A stretch of DNA of 64,000 nt from Omphalotus guepiniiformis (taxonomy: Eukaryota; Basidiomycota; Agaricomycetes; Agaricales; Omphalotaceae). Positions 33,413-45,601 of this stretch are shown here, one piece after another. Made by a program: the position numbers and the translations under genes. The stretch covers positions 682,001-746,000 of the forward strand of contig JAQOOI010000018.1 of assembly GCA_028554645.1 (NCBI GenBank). Reading direction: 5' to 3'. Position 1 is the stretch's first letter, and every line of letters starts with the position of its first letter. The notes under the pieces are model-generated. The model was not told the DNA's origin. It made no database searches and was given only the letters and a program-made list of their open reading frames with translations.

Positions 33413-34976
33413 ACTGGAGGTTTTTACAAAATGCCGCCTGCCTGAGGGACGGAAAGCTATCCCGCTTCATTGGGTACATGTGTGGAAACGAAAGGCGGAT
33501 GGTTCCATTGATCGAGCCAAGGCTAGAGTGGTGGTGGAGGGTAACAGACAACTTCCTGCAGATTTTAACAAAACGAGTTCACCCACTGCGAATATCGCTG
33601 GTGTTCGTGCTTTACTCGTGTTTGCAGCTCAACAAGATTGGGAAATCTTTACCTTTGATTTTAAAACAGCTTTCTTGAACGCTCGTTTGAACGAAGACAT
33701 CTACGTAGAACAAGTCCCAGACTTCCTGGAAGACGATCCGGATGTTGTCTACAAGCTTAACCGAGCGTTGTATGGACTGCGTCAAGCTAGCCGTGAATGG
33801 TACTAGACTCTCAGAGAAGCACTCGAAGATCTCGGTTTTGTCACGAATGGAGCTGACTTGGCTGTATTCTCCCGCTCCTACACTGCTCCTCCACCCGGCT
33901 CTACTCTTATGATGCCAGCGGATGGTTCTCCTCTACGCATGCTAATTCCTTTTCATGTTGATGACGGTTGTGCAGTAACAAACTCGGGGCCACTATATGA
34001 CTGGCTAATCGCTACTTTGCGCTTACGTTTTGACCTCGAAGACTTGGGGGCCATTTCCAACTGGCTGGGTATGCACATTCGACGCGATTGTGCGCGTCGT
34101 CTCTTGTGGATCGACCAGGAACCCTACATTCGTGATGTCCTGTCCTCTTACGACCTTTCCGAATGCAAACCATCTGCTGTTCCTCTTCGTTCACGCCCGT
34201 CTGACCCATCCCAGCTATCTCCTGTCGCCCTGCGCGGTGTCCCTGACGCTCAGGAGAAATTCACCAAATGGTACCAGAAACTTATTGGGGAACTCCTCTA
34301 CTTGGCAATCATGTCGAGACCAGACATCGCGTTCTCAATCATGGCTTTGTCCCAGTTCTCGTCTAATCCGACACGCGCGCACGGAGTGGCGGCCAAAGGT
34401 GTGCTACGCTATCTTTCCGCGACTGCTGACTTCGTCCTTCAGTATGGGGGTGTAGAACGACATGGGCTTACGACGTTGGCGAAGGTTCCTGTGGATGAGG
34501 GCTCTGGCCTTTCGGACGCGGATTGGGCTGCTGATTCTACGGACCGTAAGAGTGTTTGCGGCTTTGCCATTTATGCTTACGGTGGTCTTGTTGCATGGTC
34601 TAGTTCTAAACAACACACGATTGCGCTTTCATCGACAGAATCCGAATATATGTCTTTAACACACATTCTTAAAACAGCTCTTTGGCTTTGTATGTACCTA
34701 ACTTTTCCCGCGTTGCCCTTGCCTTCTCCATTTCCTCTATTCTCTGATAATCGTTCCGCCATTGATTTAGCTAATTCTGATGTTGTTTCGAAACGTTCGT
34801 GTCATATTGACACCCGCTTTCATTTTATTCGTGACCATATTTCTTCTGGTGCTTTCGCGACTACTTGGATCCCAACGCAGGAGATGATTGCTGATATTTT
34901 CACAAAACCCCTTCCTCCTGATTTACATCATAAACATGTCCGTTCCCTGGGTCTCCTGCCTTTTTCCGAGACCTGA
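33413..34976 (+). pseudogene. Copia reverse transcriptase-RNase H, 3' part of the split polyprotein
   Basis: Continues the RT after the Gypsy insertion: LHWVHVWKRKADGSIDRAKA, FTFDFKTAFLNARL and LYGLRQASREWY. A TAG at 33804-33806 interrupts, after which the same frame resumes. The catalytic block is FHVDDGCA near 33955 (Copia consensus YVDD). RNase H follows with SDADWAAD, HTIALSSTESEYM, FSDNRSAI and HIDTRFHFIRD, then ADIFTKPL. The frame ends at TGA 34974. Apart from the insertion and this stop it is well preserved. Confidence 0.9.
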
Positions 34977-35037
34977 TTTCACAACTTCCTTTTTCATTGC
35001 TATTTCCTTTCATTCTTTTGTCTTTCAGTGTCCTTAG

Positions 35038-35049
35038 TTTGTGGGGGTG
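35038..35049 (+). other. Copia polypurine tract
   Basis: A G-rich run (TTTGTGGGGGTG) directly precedes the 3' LTR start TGTTAG. Confidence 0.65.
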
Positions 35050-35400
35050 TGTTAGTCAGATTCCGTATTACCTCCATATTTACCTCCATCATACCTCCAT
35101 TATCTTATCCGCTTCCGTTTTACCTCCGCTATCAAACTACGTACACTGTCTCACGTGACTTTTTTTCCCCCATATTCGTCGCTTTCCCCAATTCGTGCTC
35201 CTCAGCCATTTCCATATTGTCTTGTGCTGAGGAGGTATGTCTATCCCCCTTTCATTTCACCTAGAACATATGTACTCATTGACTCTTAGATAAACTGACC
35301 ATATGTATTGATATTAGGTGAAATAAAGCCATTTCCATATTGTCTTGTGCTGAGGAGATAAACTGACCATATGTATTGATATTAGATCATTGGTATAAAA
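35050..35400 (+). repeat. Copia 3' LTR with internal tandem unit
   Basis: The first 155 bp match the 5' LTR. Then a unit starting GCCATTTCC occurs twice (35205-35327 and 35328-35400). The first copy has 55 extra bases at 35235-35289 beginning GTATGT and ending TTAG. The second copy, and the 5' LTR, lack exactly these bases. The first unit ends with an AATAAA-containing stretch. See findings. Confidence 0.75.
35235..35289 (+). other. intron-like segment in the Copia 3' LTR
   Basis: 55 bp, GTATGT at the 5' end, TTAG at the 3' end, CT-rich, with the size of host introns. It is precisely missing in two otherwise matching copies (GAGGAG joined to ATAAAC). Confidence 0.55.
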
Positions 35401-35600
35401 CAAGTTAGGCCGTGAACTCAAGATAATATTACAATTTGAATATTGACCACTGCAAAGAGGCCTGAGACCAGCTGAAAAGGCGACAAAATAATCATTTGAT
35501 ACATTTGTGTGCTAAGGGCCGCCCCTTGATTTTGGCTAGTGACGTCATCTATTTGTGTGTGTATAGCACTGAGCCGGTTATGTTCCCATGTTCCTTGACA

Positions 35601-36869
35601 ATGGCTCCACTTCCTCCCAATCCCCCCCTCCCGATTGAGCCTCAGTCTCTTTGGCACCTAGCTTACAACCAGTGTCTTTCGTTTGAACAGAACTGCATTC
35701 ACAGCGATAATGTCTTTTTGGCGCGCACATTGGGCTACCTAATCCTCAAGGCCCCTTCCGACGATGGTTGGTCAGTAGTCACTCGCGAGATCTTGTCTGT
35801 GCCTCAGGGTGCATACAATAAGCTCGCAGAGCTAGCTGAATACTGGATACAACGATTAATTCGCTGCTGTACGCAACATCTTGTATGCATGAAAATATTA
35901 ATTGATTACCATTGTAGTCAAATCGGCAAAGGGGCGTACCCCAGCGCCCTCTTCTCATCCATCACGACCATTCTTTGATGGTAGCCAACGTATGTTGGAC
36001 GACCTACTCCAACAGCGTCCTGGTTCTGGAACGGCCAGACAGAAGGTGCGTTTCATATTGATTGAGCATTCATCCTTCATAACATAGCATTCAGGCTCTT
36101 GTTCGTGACTACTACAGATGTGTTCTTACTGGTGCCACTGATGCGACCAGCTATGATAATATTCCCGGTCTTGCCCATAGGCGTAACAACGGTGCCGCAT
36201 ATACTCAGCTTGCGCATATAATTCCGGAGAGCTTGAACGAAATTCTTGATAATCCGAAGAAGGTTTCTTTTGCTTCTGTATCGTTCAGTATATGCACGTT
36301 GACATATACTTTGCAGCACGAGTGGACCACATCTGTTTGGACAGTCCTTGACCGGTTTGCAGGTTTTGATGTGAAGCAGGAATTGAATGGGGTGGATATA
36401 CATAATCTCAGCAATGTCATGACGTTGTCCAGCCACATTCACTTGGCGTTTGACGATCTATCGATTTGGCTCGAGGCGACGGTAAGTTTTTAAATGCTTG
36501 TTGCACATCAAACAGGGTTTTGAAGGTTCGTCTTGTTTGTAGGGCCAGCCTAACGAGTACAGGGTCTGCGCAAAGAATACTCTACTTATCGAGCAATGCC
36601 CACCGACGATAACGTTTACCACCACCGATCCAATTAACTACCCAGTCCCTTCTCCTCGATATCTCGCCATTCATGCAGCAACTGCGCTCGTATCATACCT
36701 CTCAGGTGCTGGAGAGTATATTGACAAAGTGGATAGGGAGAGGGAGCTAAGTACTGTTCTTGCATCTGATGGGGGATCCACGTCGCTTTTAGAACACCTT
36801 TTATCATCGGTTCTGTTGTCTCAGACATCGTGGTCACCTTCCACACGAACAAATGATATAAGTGTATAA
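35601..36869 (+). CDS. HNH_2-type (HNH endonuclease-fold) protein
   Basis: Five exons: 35601-35868, 35918-36045, 36095-36262, 36317-36481 and 36543-36869; 351 residues, all junctions GT-AG with frame kept. The ATG at 35601 is preferred to an in-frame ATG at 35580 for context. Exons 3-4 carry the HNH_2 pattern common in agaricomycete genomes: RDYYRCVLTGATD, then QLAHIIPESLN, then NVMTLSSHIHLAFDD, supplying the H, N and H positions. Flanking parts are helical and unassigned. Members are expanded in mushrooms and their function is unknown; nuclease activity is not established. It sits between the Copia end (195 bp upstream) and the CBM19 fragment. Confidence 0.8.
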
Positions 36870-36941
36870 ATTCTAGTGCTAAACTTGATGTACATACATG
36901 AATTTTGAGTTGCATTTTGGTGGTTCTGAAGCGCCAGTTAT

Positions 36942-37936
36942 CTGGTATGTCCTGTTCTATATTTCACATGCTATGAGTCTCAATAACTAATTTTCTCCTC
37001 TGATAGATGGTGAACAAGTGTGCATCGGATCAGTGTTTGCTCAGTGCGTAAGTGGAAGCTTCGTTACTACTGCCTGTGCCGGAGGTACCACCTGTGCTGC
37101 TTTGCCTCTTGTCAACAAGGCAGGCACCTCAATCACCTGCACGACCACTTCGGATGCCGAGGCTAGAATCGCTGCTACAGGTGCTACAGGTGGCTTGACC
37201 GGAGACGGCTCATCTACCTCCGGCTCCGCTTCGACTGCCAGCTCTGATTCTGCTCCTGCTACCGCTGCTTCTTCTGCCCCTGCCACCAACAACGCTGCCG
37301 CCGGCTCTTCCGCCAGCAGCAGCAGCTTCCTCCTCTCCAACGGTCAAGATGCGCAAAAGCTCAACGCGCAATTCGCCAGTCTCTCCGCCTCGTCTTCCTG
37401 CACTGAAGGTGAAAACGCCTGTGTCAACGGAGGCTTCGCGCAGTGCTCAGGCGGTAAATTTGTCATTACTCAATGTGCTGGTGGAACGACCTGTGCTGCG
37501 TTGCCTTTGGTTAACAAAGCTGGTACATCGATTGCTTGCACTACTACCGCCGATGCGGAGGCCAGAATCGCTGCTACTGGTGCTCAGGGTGGTTTGACGG
37601 GCTCTTCCTAAGGGGTTGAGCATTGTCATGAGATTTTCTATTATGATCACTTGTTGCTCTTTTGCGGTACCGCATTATTTTTATTTTCTTATTTTTGTTA
37701 CTATCTCTATGACGACCTGGAATGTCGTCTTGGCTTCCCTGCTTCAGCTTTGGAAACTAGGTACAGTACTTATGATCTGTACTAAATTGTCATGCATTAT
37801 AGTCTAATAGCAATGAAATGGATTTGCAATTTATCTCGGGTGACTCTTCAAGCGTACATCGGTCAAGCAACGTATATTGCACAGTCAAAATCCAGACCAT
37901 GTTCATTCGACTGCAGAGCGCGTTACAGATTACATA
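36942..37936 (+). repeat. segmental direct duplication, copy 2
   Basis: Matches 3655-4650 (see that entry). It begins 73 bp after the HNH gene stop. The left border equals an exon/intron border of the source gene. Confidence 0.85.
37007..37611 (+). pseudogene. orphan last exon of the CBM19-like gene
   Basis: Equivalent of exon 4 of the gene at 2684-4326: two CBM19-like modules with all Cys residues and the Ser/Ala linker, three serine codons shorter. The frame is fully open, but there is no start codon in frame, no signal peptide and no upstream exons; the acceptor TGATAG before it is kept. It could only be expressed by fusion to an upstream transcript such as the HNH gene. Most likely a non-functional duplicate. 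Confidence 0.75.
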
Positions 37937-38066
37937 TCGTACACATTACATTACAGTTCATAAGATGCATTAAGAAAGCGTGAAGTGCATACGTTAGTCC
38001 CAGTGCAATAATAAGTAACGACATAGACGAGATCAGGTATCCAAACCAGCAGACACATGAGTACGC

Positions 38067-39516
38067 TCACCAAGACGCCTGGGGCATAACCCTCTCACTC
38101 CCCTTCAACGTCTCATACTCCTGGACAACCTTTATCAGATCCTCATCATTCTCCTCCCACCCCGTCACCTCCCTAACAAAACTCGCCACACCCTCCTTCT
38201 TGATCCTAGCCTGCACCTCCTCTGCCTCCTTATCCTCCAAATTTCCCACAGGATGGAACAACAACGCAGCCGCAACGCCAACCAATAATGCGCCTCTTTC
38301 AAGGCCTCGTTCTCTGCACATCTCGATAGGACCCAGGAGCCTATCACCCTTCTTGAGTTTACGCAACGGCTCTCGACCCACGCGCGCGACTTGGTCACGC
38401 ACGTTCGGGTTGGCGAAACGATGGAGGATTGTCTCAACGTATTTCTTATGCTCTTCTTCCGTGAAGAAGGGTGCGTGAGCGCGTACGAGGGCAGCGCCAG
38501 ATTCGTGGAGCGCGCGGGAGACGGTGGAGTGGATGGTATTGTCGGAGATGGAGTCAAGGATTGTATCTTTAGAAGCAAGGAAACCGAGATACGCAGTCAT
38601 AGCGTGACCGGTACTTGGGAGCATGTTAGTTTCTGAAGTCAAAATGAAGGAGATGGTACATCTTACTTTAGGGTGAACAGTTTGCGTTGAACGTACGCGT
38701 CCAGATTGTCTGTAGCTACAGAGAACGCGGTTTGGCAGCTGCGACTAGTACAGAAACACCACTTGCACTCACCACGCATGCCGTGAATAATCACATCCGG
38801 GTCAGTTTTCTTCAGACTCTTGGCGTCAACGTTCCACTCGAAGAAAGGCTCGACACCGACATCGAGTATGTTTTCCGAGGAGAAAGGAGGGACAATCCGA
38901 TCAACAGAACACACCGCAAAGCCAATGTTTGCACGCATATATTCGAGTTCACCCTCGTGACTGAGCTCTTTCTCAAGCTCCTCACGAAGCATCTCTGTTG
39001 CCTGCTGCAAATTCTCGCACGCGACAATGTTTATCGGACCGCTGTAGAGCGTGTATGATCAGAGATAGGGGGGTGACAGAGATAAAGACCGAACTATTAC
39101 CGCTTCGCAGCCATTCGTGTTCGAATTATCTGTGCTATTGGCTTTGCAAGTTTGGGCAGGATACCTAATCAATAGATTTGAGTATGTTACAAAGTAATAA
39201 CATGATTGGACGTACTTGGTCCAACAGCAGTCGTGATTATAGACAGGGGTTGTTTCGCAATCTGCTCAATGGCGTGCAAGTCCGTAGAGTAGACAGCAGA
39301 GACGTCCCTGATAGTGTCGATATGGGTCTCTGAATTTAGAATGTGAACATCGTACTGGCCCTCGTTATTGAGTGCATCGACGAGTTTCTGCTGGACGTCA
39401 GCAAAGACGACGTGAAAGCCGGCATTCGCAAGGACAGCACCGATAAAGCCTCGGCCGATGTTACCTGCGCCGAACTGGATTGCCACAGGTTTGTCAGAGA
39501 AGAAATCGAAAGGCAT
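38067..39516 (-). CDS. mtlD: mannitol-1-phosphate 5-dehydrogenase
   Basis: Five exons: 39516-39216, 39164-39101, 39041-38773, 38715-38667 and 38613-38067; 409 residues with frame kept. It interconverts fructose 6-phosphate and mannitol 1-phosphate with NAD(H), in cytosolic mannitol metabolism (EC 1.1.1.17). Residues 10-30 form the Rossmann dinucleotide-binding start (AIQFGAGNIGRGFIG). The exon 2/3 joint gives IVACENLQQATEMLR. The C-terminal mannitol dehydrogenase domain contains TDNLDAYVQRKLFTLNTGHA and HRFANPNVRDQVARVGREPL. Length is close to the fungal family (about 390). The gene symbol is the general family symbol. Confidence 0.93.
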
Positions 39517-39592
39517 TGTGAATCAGTTGTGAATAGAAGTGAGATAGGGGAGGAGAGAATTGAAGAAGGGGGGAAGAAGAAGATGGAAAGAG

Positions 39593-39600
39593 TATTTATA
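39593..39600 (-). promoter_or_regulatory. TATA box of the mannitol-1-phosphate dehydrogenase gene
   Basis: TATAAATA on the minus strand, 77 bp before the ATG, followed by a CT-rich leader. Confidence 0.5.
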
Positions 39601-40803
39601 CGGAAACGATATGGAAAGGCACGTACGTCAGAGTAAACGTCGGGTATAACCAAATATTTTTTTGAATCAGCTGGACCGCCGCACCACAACGCCCGAATTT
39701 TGGCTCCACTTCAATGCAGCCGCCAAATCAGGCATTTTCCGCCGGACACCCGTCAATTCCAAGAGCAGCAGAACACCTTGGAAAACTGACGGCTTTTTCC
39801 AAATTTGGTCATTGGGCGATGAGAACGCCTGAGATAATTGAGTTTTGAATCAGAAATAACAGCATCAGCAGTTCCAGGCAAGTTCCAGGATAGAAGGCAG
39901 TTCAGCTAACTTTAGTTTCACAGTAATCAGCATTTTGCCGTGCTCAACGTGCGATAGCAATGCATGCCGATGCTTGGACCCATGAGATTTCGTCATTTAT
40001 TATGTAATTGCTATCCTTCATTGAATAGAATATCATGGCGGTATCATTGTCGTTCGTTTTCATTCATACTGCCATGTTTCATGTCTAACAGAATCTAGCG
40101 CAACTTACGTGTCGACGGCGTCAGGGAAATGCGTGAGCCTGAGTAAAAGAAAGTCAAGCCTCCAAGGTGCGTAGCGCACTCTCAGTGTAGTCCGCATTAC
40201 CCGACTGAAGTTTAGTCACTGAACCAGGTTAACGTTCTGGATACCATTAATACGCAAGTCCAGCCGGTTCTAGCAAGATAATCCCAGAACAAAGTTATGA
40301 ACTGGCTATGAACGTTCGAACACCGCCGTCTGGGTAGTTACAGAGGCGTAGCTCAGCCGAGAAGATACGAGAATATAATTCAAGCACCAACGTTTCTCCG
40401 AACATCCATCCATCCGTCTGTCCCTCATCCGAATTTCCCTGCTTTATTGGCTGAAAAAAGCTTCAAAAGCTTTTGTAAATATATCCTCAGGACGAGGCAA
40501 AGTTTCGGCAAAGTTTATTTGATGCGTATCACCGAACAATACCACATACTCCAATGACGACTTCAGAAGCCAGGTTGAACCAGAAGCTAACCCAAGAACA
40601 GCAATATGGCTAGCTGTAGATCTATGAAAACATGGTTAATCTGTTATTCCGCTATCGAAGACTATCAGGAAATTGCACTTCTATTCAATGGGTATGTTAC
40701 ATGAATGTTCTCGTCTTACGCCGGAGAGTTCATAATTTAACTAGAATGCTGTTAGAATATACAGACCGAAACAATTCAGAACAACAAAATCTTCAGAAAA
40801 CGA
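39601..40803. other. intergenic, no gene seen
   Basis: Upstream region of the dehydrogenase gene and downstream of the membrane-protein gene. No coding frame, RNA or repeat supported. Confidence 0.5.
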
Positions 40804-42745
40804 CTAGCCAGATCCCACGCCAGTCTCACCAACAGGCTCGGAGTCTTGCAATAAGTTTTCGTCCAGACCTTCCTCATCATCGCTGTTGTCGCCATTCTCA
40901 TGACCCCCAATATCCAAAACAATCGCTTCCCGGTCCACCCGCACTTGAAGCTCCACCACTTCCAGTACTGTAAGCCTCCGAGCGCGTTCAACAGGATCAT
41001 CACCGAACTCGCTGATTTCTGGCTTCACGTTCACCACGCTCAGTCGGGTGCTGTATTCACTTTGACGTCGAGCGGGTGCGAAATCGGCTTGGGCTTGGGC
41101 TTGTGAAATGCGATGGCCTTGCTGTCCGACGCTGATGCTGACACTACTCTTGCGCCTCGACCGGAGGAAACTTGAGAGTCCAGTAGAATTATGACTCGAG
41201 CTGGGTATTGTCAGTCCCGTGCTAAGTTGTTCGTCCCGCCATCTTCGGAGGTGGAGGATGAATCGAGCGGTCATGAATCCTGATAAACTGGGGTGGAGTG
41301 AGAGGGTCACTTAGGATGTTAGACCAGTGCTATGGTGTGGAATGTAGTCATGTGCTTACGGTAGAGTCAAGGCATCTAGGAGACGCTGAAGGTATCCGGC
41401 CTGTTATTGTGATTAGACGAAGGAAATGTAATCTTTTCAAAATATTGAGGCTAACCGGTGCACGCTATCAAAGGTTTCGTATCAAGAAAATGGAGAGCCT
41501 TAAGAGTATGGTATGTGCCACTCACAAGGTCAAGAATGACAGAAGTGATTGTCAGTGTCGAGATGAAGCTGTTTATATGACTTAGATAATAACATACGCC
41601 TCAACCGAGCGACTGGACGAACCAAAAATACAGAATACCTGCAGAACAAAGAGTTGAGTATTACCATGATTTGTTTGTGTGCTACAAAAGAAATCACCTT
41701 CTTCAAAGATGAGATAACCCAGTCGATTCTTCTGCATATACCATGGTCCACTGAGCTTGCAGGCTTGCACAGTTCTGACAGTCGTCAGAAATGCCACAGA
41801 AGTCTCAAAGACAATAGTCAATAATGAACGCAGTAGGTTCGCTGGGATTAGCCGTCGTCAGCACGAGGAACATACACAACACTGTGAGGGGATATACGTC
41901 TGTGAAAAAGATATTCAATTTAGGTGGCGTAGAACACACATCTTCAAATGAATACTGACAGTGGGGCTTGCACGGAGTTGACACATTTTTCACCTGGAAT
42001 ATGGAGCTGCGGCCACTTGAGTTCGTACCTCCGCAAGAGATCACAATGAATAAGCTCACTGCGTCTGTAACAACGCAAGCAATTCCAACACAAGAAAGCA
42101 ACACAAGAATCACCCGGTTCCGTGCGCATACGGCATATGTACGAGCTAACAGGGTCACTGAAGAACGTGCATAGTAAGCATAAGGGGAAACGGGCCATAG
42201 TATACAAACTTACCTATTATCGCTGCTCTACCGAAGACACTCAGCGCTGCCACGAACCTATACCAGTGATCACAGCTACAGAATACCCCAAACATAACAA
42301 TGTTAGAATAACACCGATTTGTATGGTATTCTTTAACCTCACTACGGATACATTCAGCTTCTGATGAAATCTTACGCATTGAATATGGGATGCTTACCCC
42401 TGATTGCAACTTGTTAGAAATAGCCAAAAGATACAACACGTTCGCAAGAAGCGCATATCGACAAAGGATATAGAGAAGCGTCGACAAGCTGAACTTTGCC
42501 ATCCAGATATGTTGAACCTCCTGGGTGAAAGTGAGGGCGTAATCGTAATATAGAAGTGCTGCAAATCGCGATAATCGTTAAAAACCCCGGCCGTAGCAGT
42601 GATAGTATTTAGACATACCTAGGCTAGCCCATTGTATCTCATACTGCAACTGGCTGCCAGAGAGGAACAGTCAGAGGACAGCAAGGGTCATATGAAGAAC
42701 TTTTCACACTCACTGCGTATCTCCTTGGGAAACGGCCGCACCCAT
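40804..42745 (-). CDS. DUF6533-like multi-pass membrane protein A
   Basis: Exons resolved: 42745-42714 (ATG), 42653-42619, 42558-42398, 42360-42338 (23-nt microexon), 42275-42214, 42157-42060, 42006-41960 and 41841-41698. Further small exons lie between 41697 and 41310, and the last long exon ends at 40804. Early sequence EIQWASLALLYYDYALTF and LYILCRYALLANVLYLLAI matches the basidiomycete DUF6533 start. Hydrophobic segments follow (VILVLLSCVGIACVV and others), suggesting about seven membrane spans. The tail from FMTARFILHLRRW is hydrophilic and acidic at the end (DNSDDEEGLDE). Function unknown. The join between 41960 and 41841 is not settled. Confidence 0.75.
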
Positions 42746-45601
42746 GACTAGGTAAAAAGTACACTAGGTGGTAGAAGCAAGGAAGAATCCCTTCGAAACG
42801 TATCGACCCCTGCCATACTTATGGAACTCTTAGGTTTGGCGTCAAATCCCAAGTTCGGAACTTGCATGCGGCCATCCCCATCCACGAAATCAACAAACTT
42901 CGTTCACGAACATAATCTATAGTCATGATTTTGATGATGAGACAAAATGTCCTCTTTGGTTTGGTCTGGATCAACCCAAAGCCTGGCGGTTACGTTGACT
43001 GCTGGTATGCAACGAAGTCAAAGCAGCGTACTATGGTCGGCGTGACGCTCATCTGAAGGCACCATAACAAACAGGTATCCGCACTGCAATGGAACAGCGT
43101 ATCCGCCAACTTGTAATTGTGGCGCCTGTGCTTTTCAGGATTCGGGTGAGAGTGGTATTCCTGATGATCAACGAGGGGGTTGAAATAGTGACCGTTCATG
43201 CCGGACTAATACAGTTGACTCTATAAGCTCATAGGAATAAATTACGTTTCTACCAACTTAAGACCGATTTATAGTGCGTACCTGTGAACGACAACGAGCG
43301 CCAGGTCACAACGGACCACGTTCGTCTCGTTATTGGCTCATTGAAGGTAGAACCATCAGATTGTGCGCTTGGTAGGTGCTGCAACCACCGAAAATACAGA
43401 GGGAATAATAGGATAGTAAGCCATGGAAGGCAGCTGACGATTGACGGCGCCCACCAAGTCTAGAACTACAAATGATCCTCGGGTTACACACGCTATTCCT
43501 GGCGATGTCCCGCCCAGAATACACTGCATACAAGCCAGTCCTCAGCGGGCACTGATAGATGACGCAGGCGCAAAGCCATGGCCAGTGGGTAGAGCAAAAG
43601 CATCTTGATCCAGAGGTCGTTGTATCCATGTCGTTGAAGAGTAATCCTCGATGCTCAGTGGCCAGCTGACGACTTCTTCGCAAGGTAGTTACTCATGGAC
43701 AGCCAGGTGATCGCCCAGGTAGGCAGTCGACTATATCTGATATATCACCTGCGATCCCAGTAAGAAGAAAGAGCGCTGACGAGCTTAGTTCACGTACCAA
43801 TCGTCCGATTGGAAGGGAGAAAAGAAGCAAAGATGAATCCTACGCAGCCTTCTTAGCTTCCGTTCCGGTCGTTTCGGTGGATAAACCCACTCAGACGATG
43901 ATTTTCGGAGGGTAAACATCCGACTCAAACGCCCTGATATCCGCATAGAGAAAAATGCAACCGCGGGAGATCGTCAGACGGTGTAACCGCATAATGCGGC
44001 GACGAACGGAAACCAGAGGCTCGTTGATCTGTTATGTAGAGAACCCAAAGCTCGTCGTAATCGCTGTTGGCGATGCATACAAAGAGCATGATGAGAGAAT
44101 AGGAAGCTGACTAGGAGGTCGTGTCCAGAATCTTTGGATCTTTAGAAGAATTACTAAAATTCTCCCCGCCCGTAAGTCAGGCTCAAGAAAAGACGGTTCT
44201 GAATCCAAAAGCTAAGTCGAGGCTGCAGCTGCGTCATTTGCGTTCCTCTTCATAAAAAGCGTGCGAGTCATAGAGGGCTCTACAGCTGGTGGACATGTCA
44301 CCACGAGAACATGGACAAAGTGTCGATGGGCACTGGGACACAGTGATGATAAGGGGGTGGCTCTAGATCGGAGTGTTTTAAGTGGTGCTCTACTAGACCC
44401 TTGATGCAGTGGAACGCGACTTTGTTTGGCTGATCAGCGCTCCGAGTCAGCGGTAGCGCTCAGCCCCGAACAGGATTGATTTAGATTTGCGGAGCAAGAC
44501 GTTGAGATAACCCAAAGACACGCTGCGTCATCTCGAGCAGACCACGTCCATTCGAATCCCGAGGGTGGAAGTAAGCCTGGATCGATAACACAGAACGAAG
44601 GAGCTCGAGGAAGTTGAAGAACTGTTGCATACTCATGTATGAAAGGTGTGTAGTTGAAGGAAAATTCGGTCTCAATTGAGTCAAGGAATGGTTTGTACGA
44701 AGTACGAATGAAACCTTTTAATCTTTTGAATATCAATTGAAGAGATCGACATATCACAGGTGTAACACACGTACCATAGTTTCCCGCCTGAACCAGGACA
44801 GCTCATCACGTCCTAGTGTCTCTTTCAATTCAAAAGCTGCAACTCGAGCTTACCGTGACATCTGATCCCCTGCGGGCAACTGTGGATCCAGCGGCGACCT
44901 GGCGGGAAAGCAGAGCAACTGAACCTGCTTGAGCTTGTGGGAATGTTGTTAATGTTGTCGGCGCTTAATGTGCTCCACCTAGACGCTCTTTGTTTGAACT
45001 TTGATTTTGTACTTAGCTCAGCGCTCAGCGCTTCGGCTTCATATTCTATTGAATCCACTCTCTTATTGCTGTGTCTACTTCAATTCGGAAACATCAGCAT
45101 CACTGTCAACGGTCGAAGCAGAGCTTCCATTACTGACCTATCTTCTATGCCTTCTGATTCAAGTGATGAATAGCCCACAGAACTTACACGATTTGTCGAG
45201 CTAGTATCTTAATTCTTGCTGCTGACCCCTTCCCTTCGTTCCAGGGAATAACGCATTTCATACTACATTGTACAAGCTCGGGGCCATCAGACGTCAAACA
45301 GTGGCATTTTAAACACGATGGAATATCATTGTGAGCTCGTAGCTAAGCTTTGTTGTTACCATTTCAATTTACATTCACACCATCATCTCATCATTACATA
45401 CTAGATTATCATTTCTTCTACTGTTTGGCGGCTGGCCAATGAATTATTTGCTGTCCTCTGAACGATGGTCCAGTGGTGGCTGCTAATTCAAGCCCTTCTA
45501 ATTTCTCAAATCATGATAAGAAAGATCAGTGCTCAGACCAGTACCCAGTTCTCCCCCTCACAAAACACAGAGCGCACTCTGTGTAAACTCAAAACTATAT
45601 C
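42746..45601. other. spacer between divergent membrane-protein genes, no secure gene
   Basis: It should contain both promoters. A minus-strand stretch near 44480-44760 reads protein-like (MQQFFNFLELLRSVL) but has no joined exons or known domain. Other frames look like chance. Confidence 0.4.

Larger units (their letters stand above)
16044..35400 (+). mobile_element. Ty1/Copia retrotransposon, disrupted by a nested Gypsy
   Basis: The ends are LTRs at 16044-16272 and 35050-35400, flanked by CAAGT. A G-rich polypurine tract precedes the 3' LTR (about 35038-35049). Domain order is Gag, protease, integrase, RT, RNase H, diagnostic of Copia. The Gypsy at 20021-33408 lies in the N-terminal part of the RT region; removing it with one GCGA copy leaves an element of about 6 kb with an open frame across the join. 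One further in-frame TAG at 33804-33806 breaks the RT. The two LTRs differ in sequence and structure, so this insertion is older than the Gypsy. Confidence 0.92.

Noticed and set aside
43330..43683. 117-codon minus-strand ORF between the two membrane-protein genes
   Set aside because: Cys/Ser-rich composition, no start context, introns or domain; probably chance.
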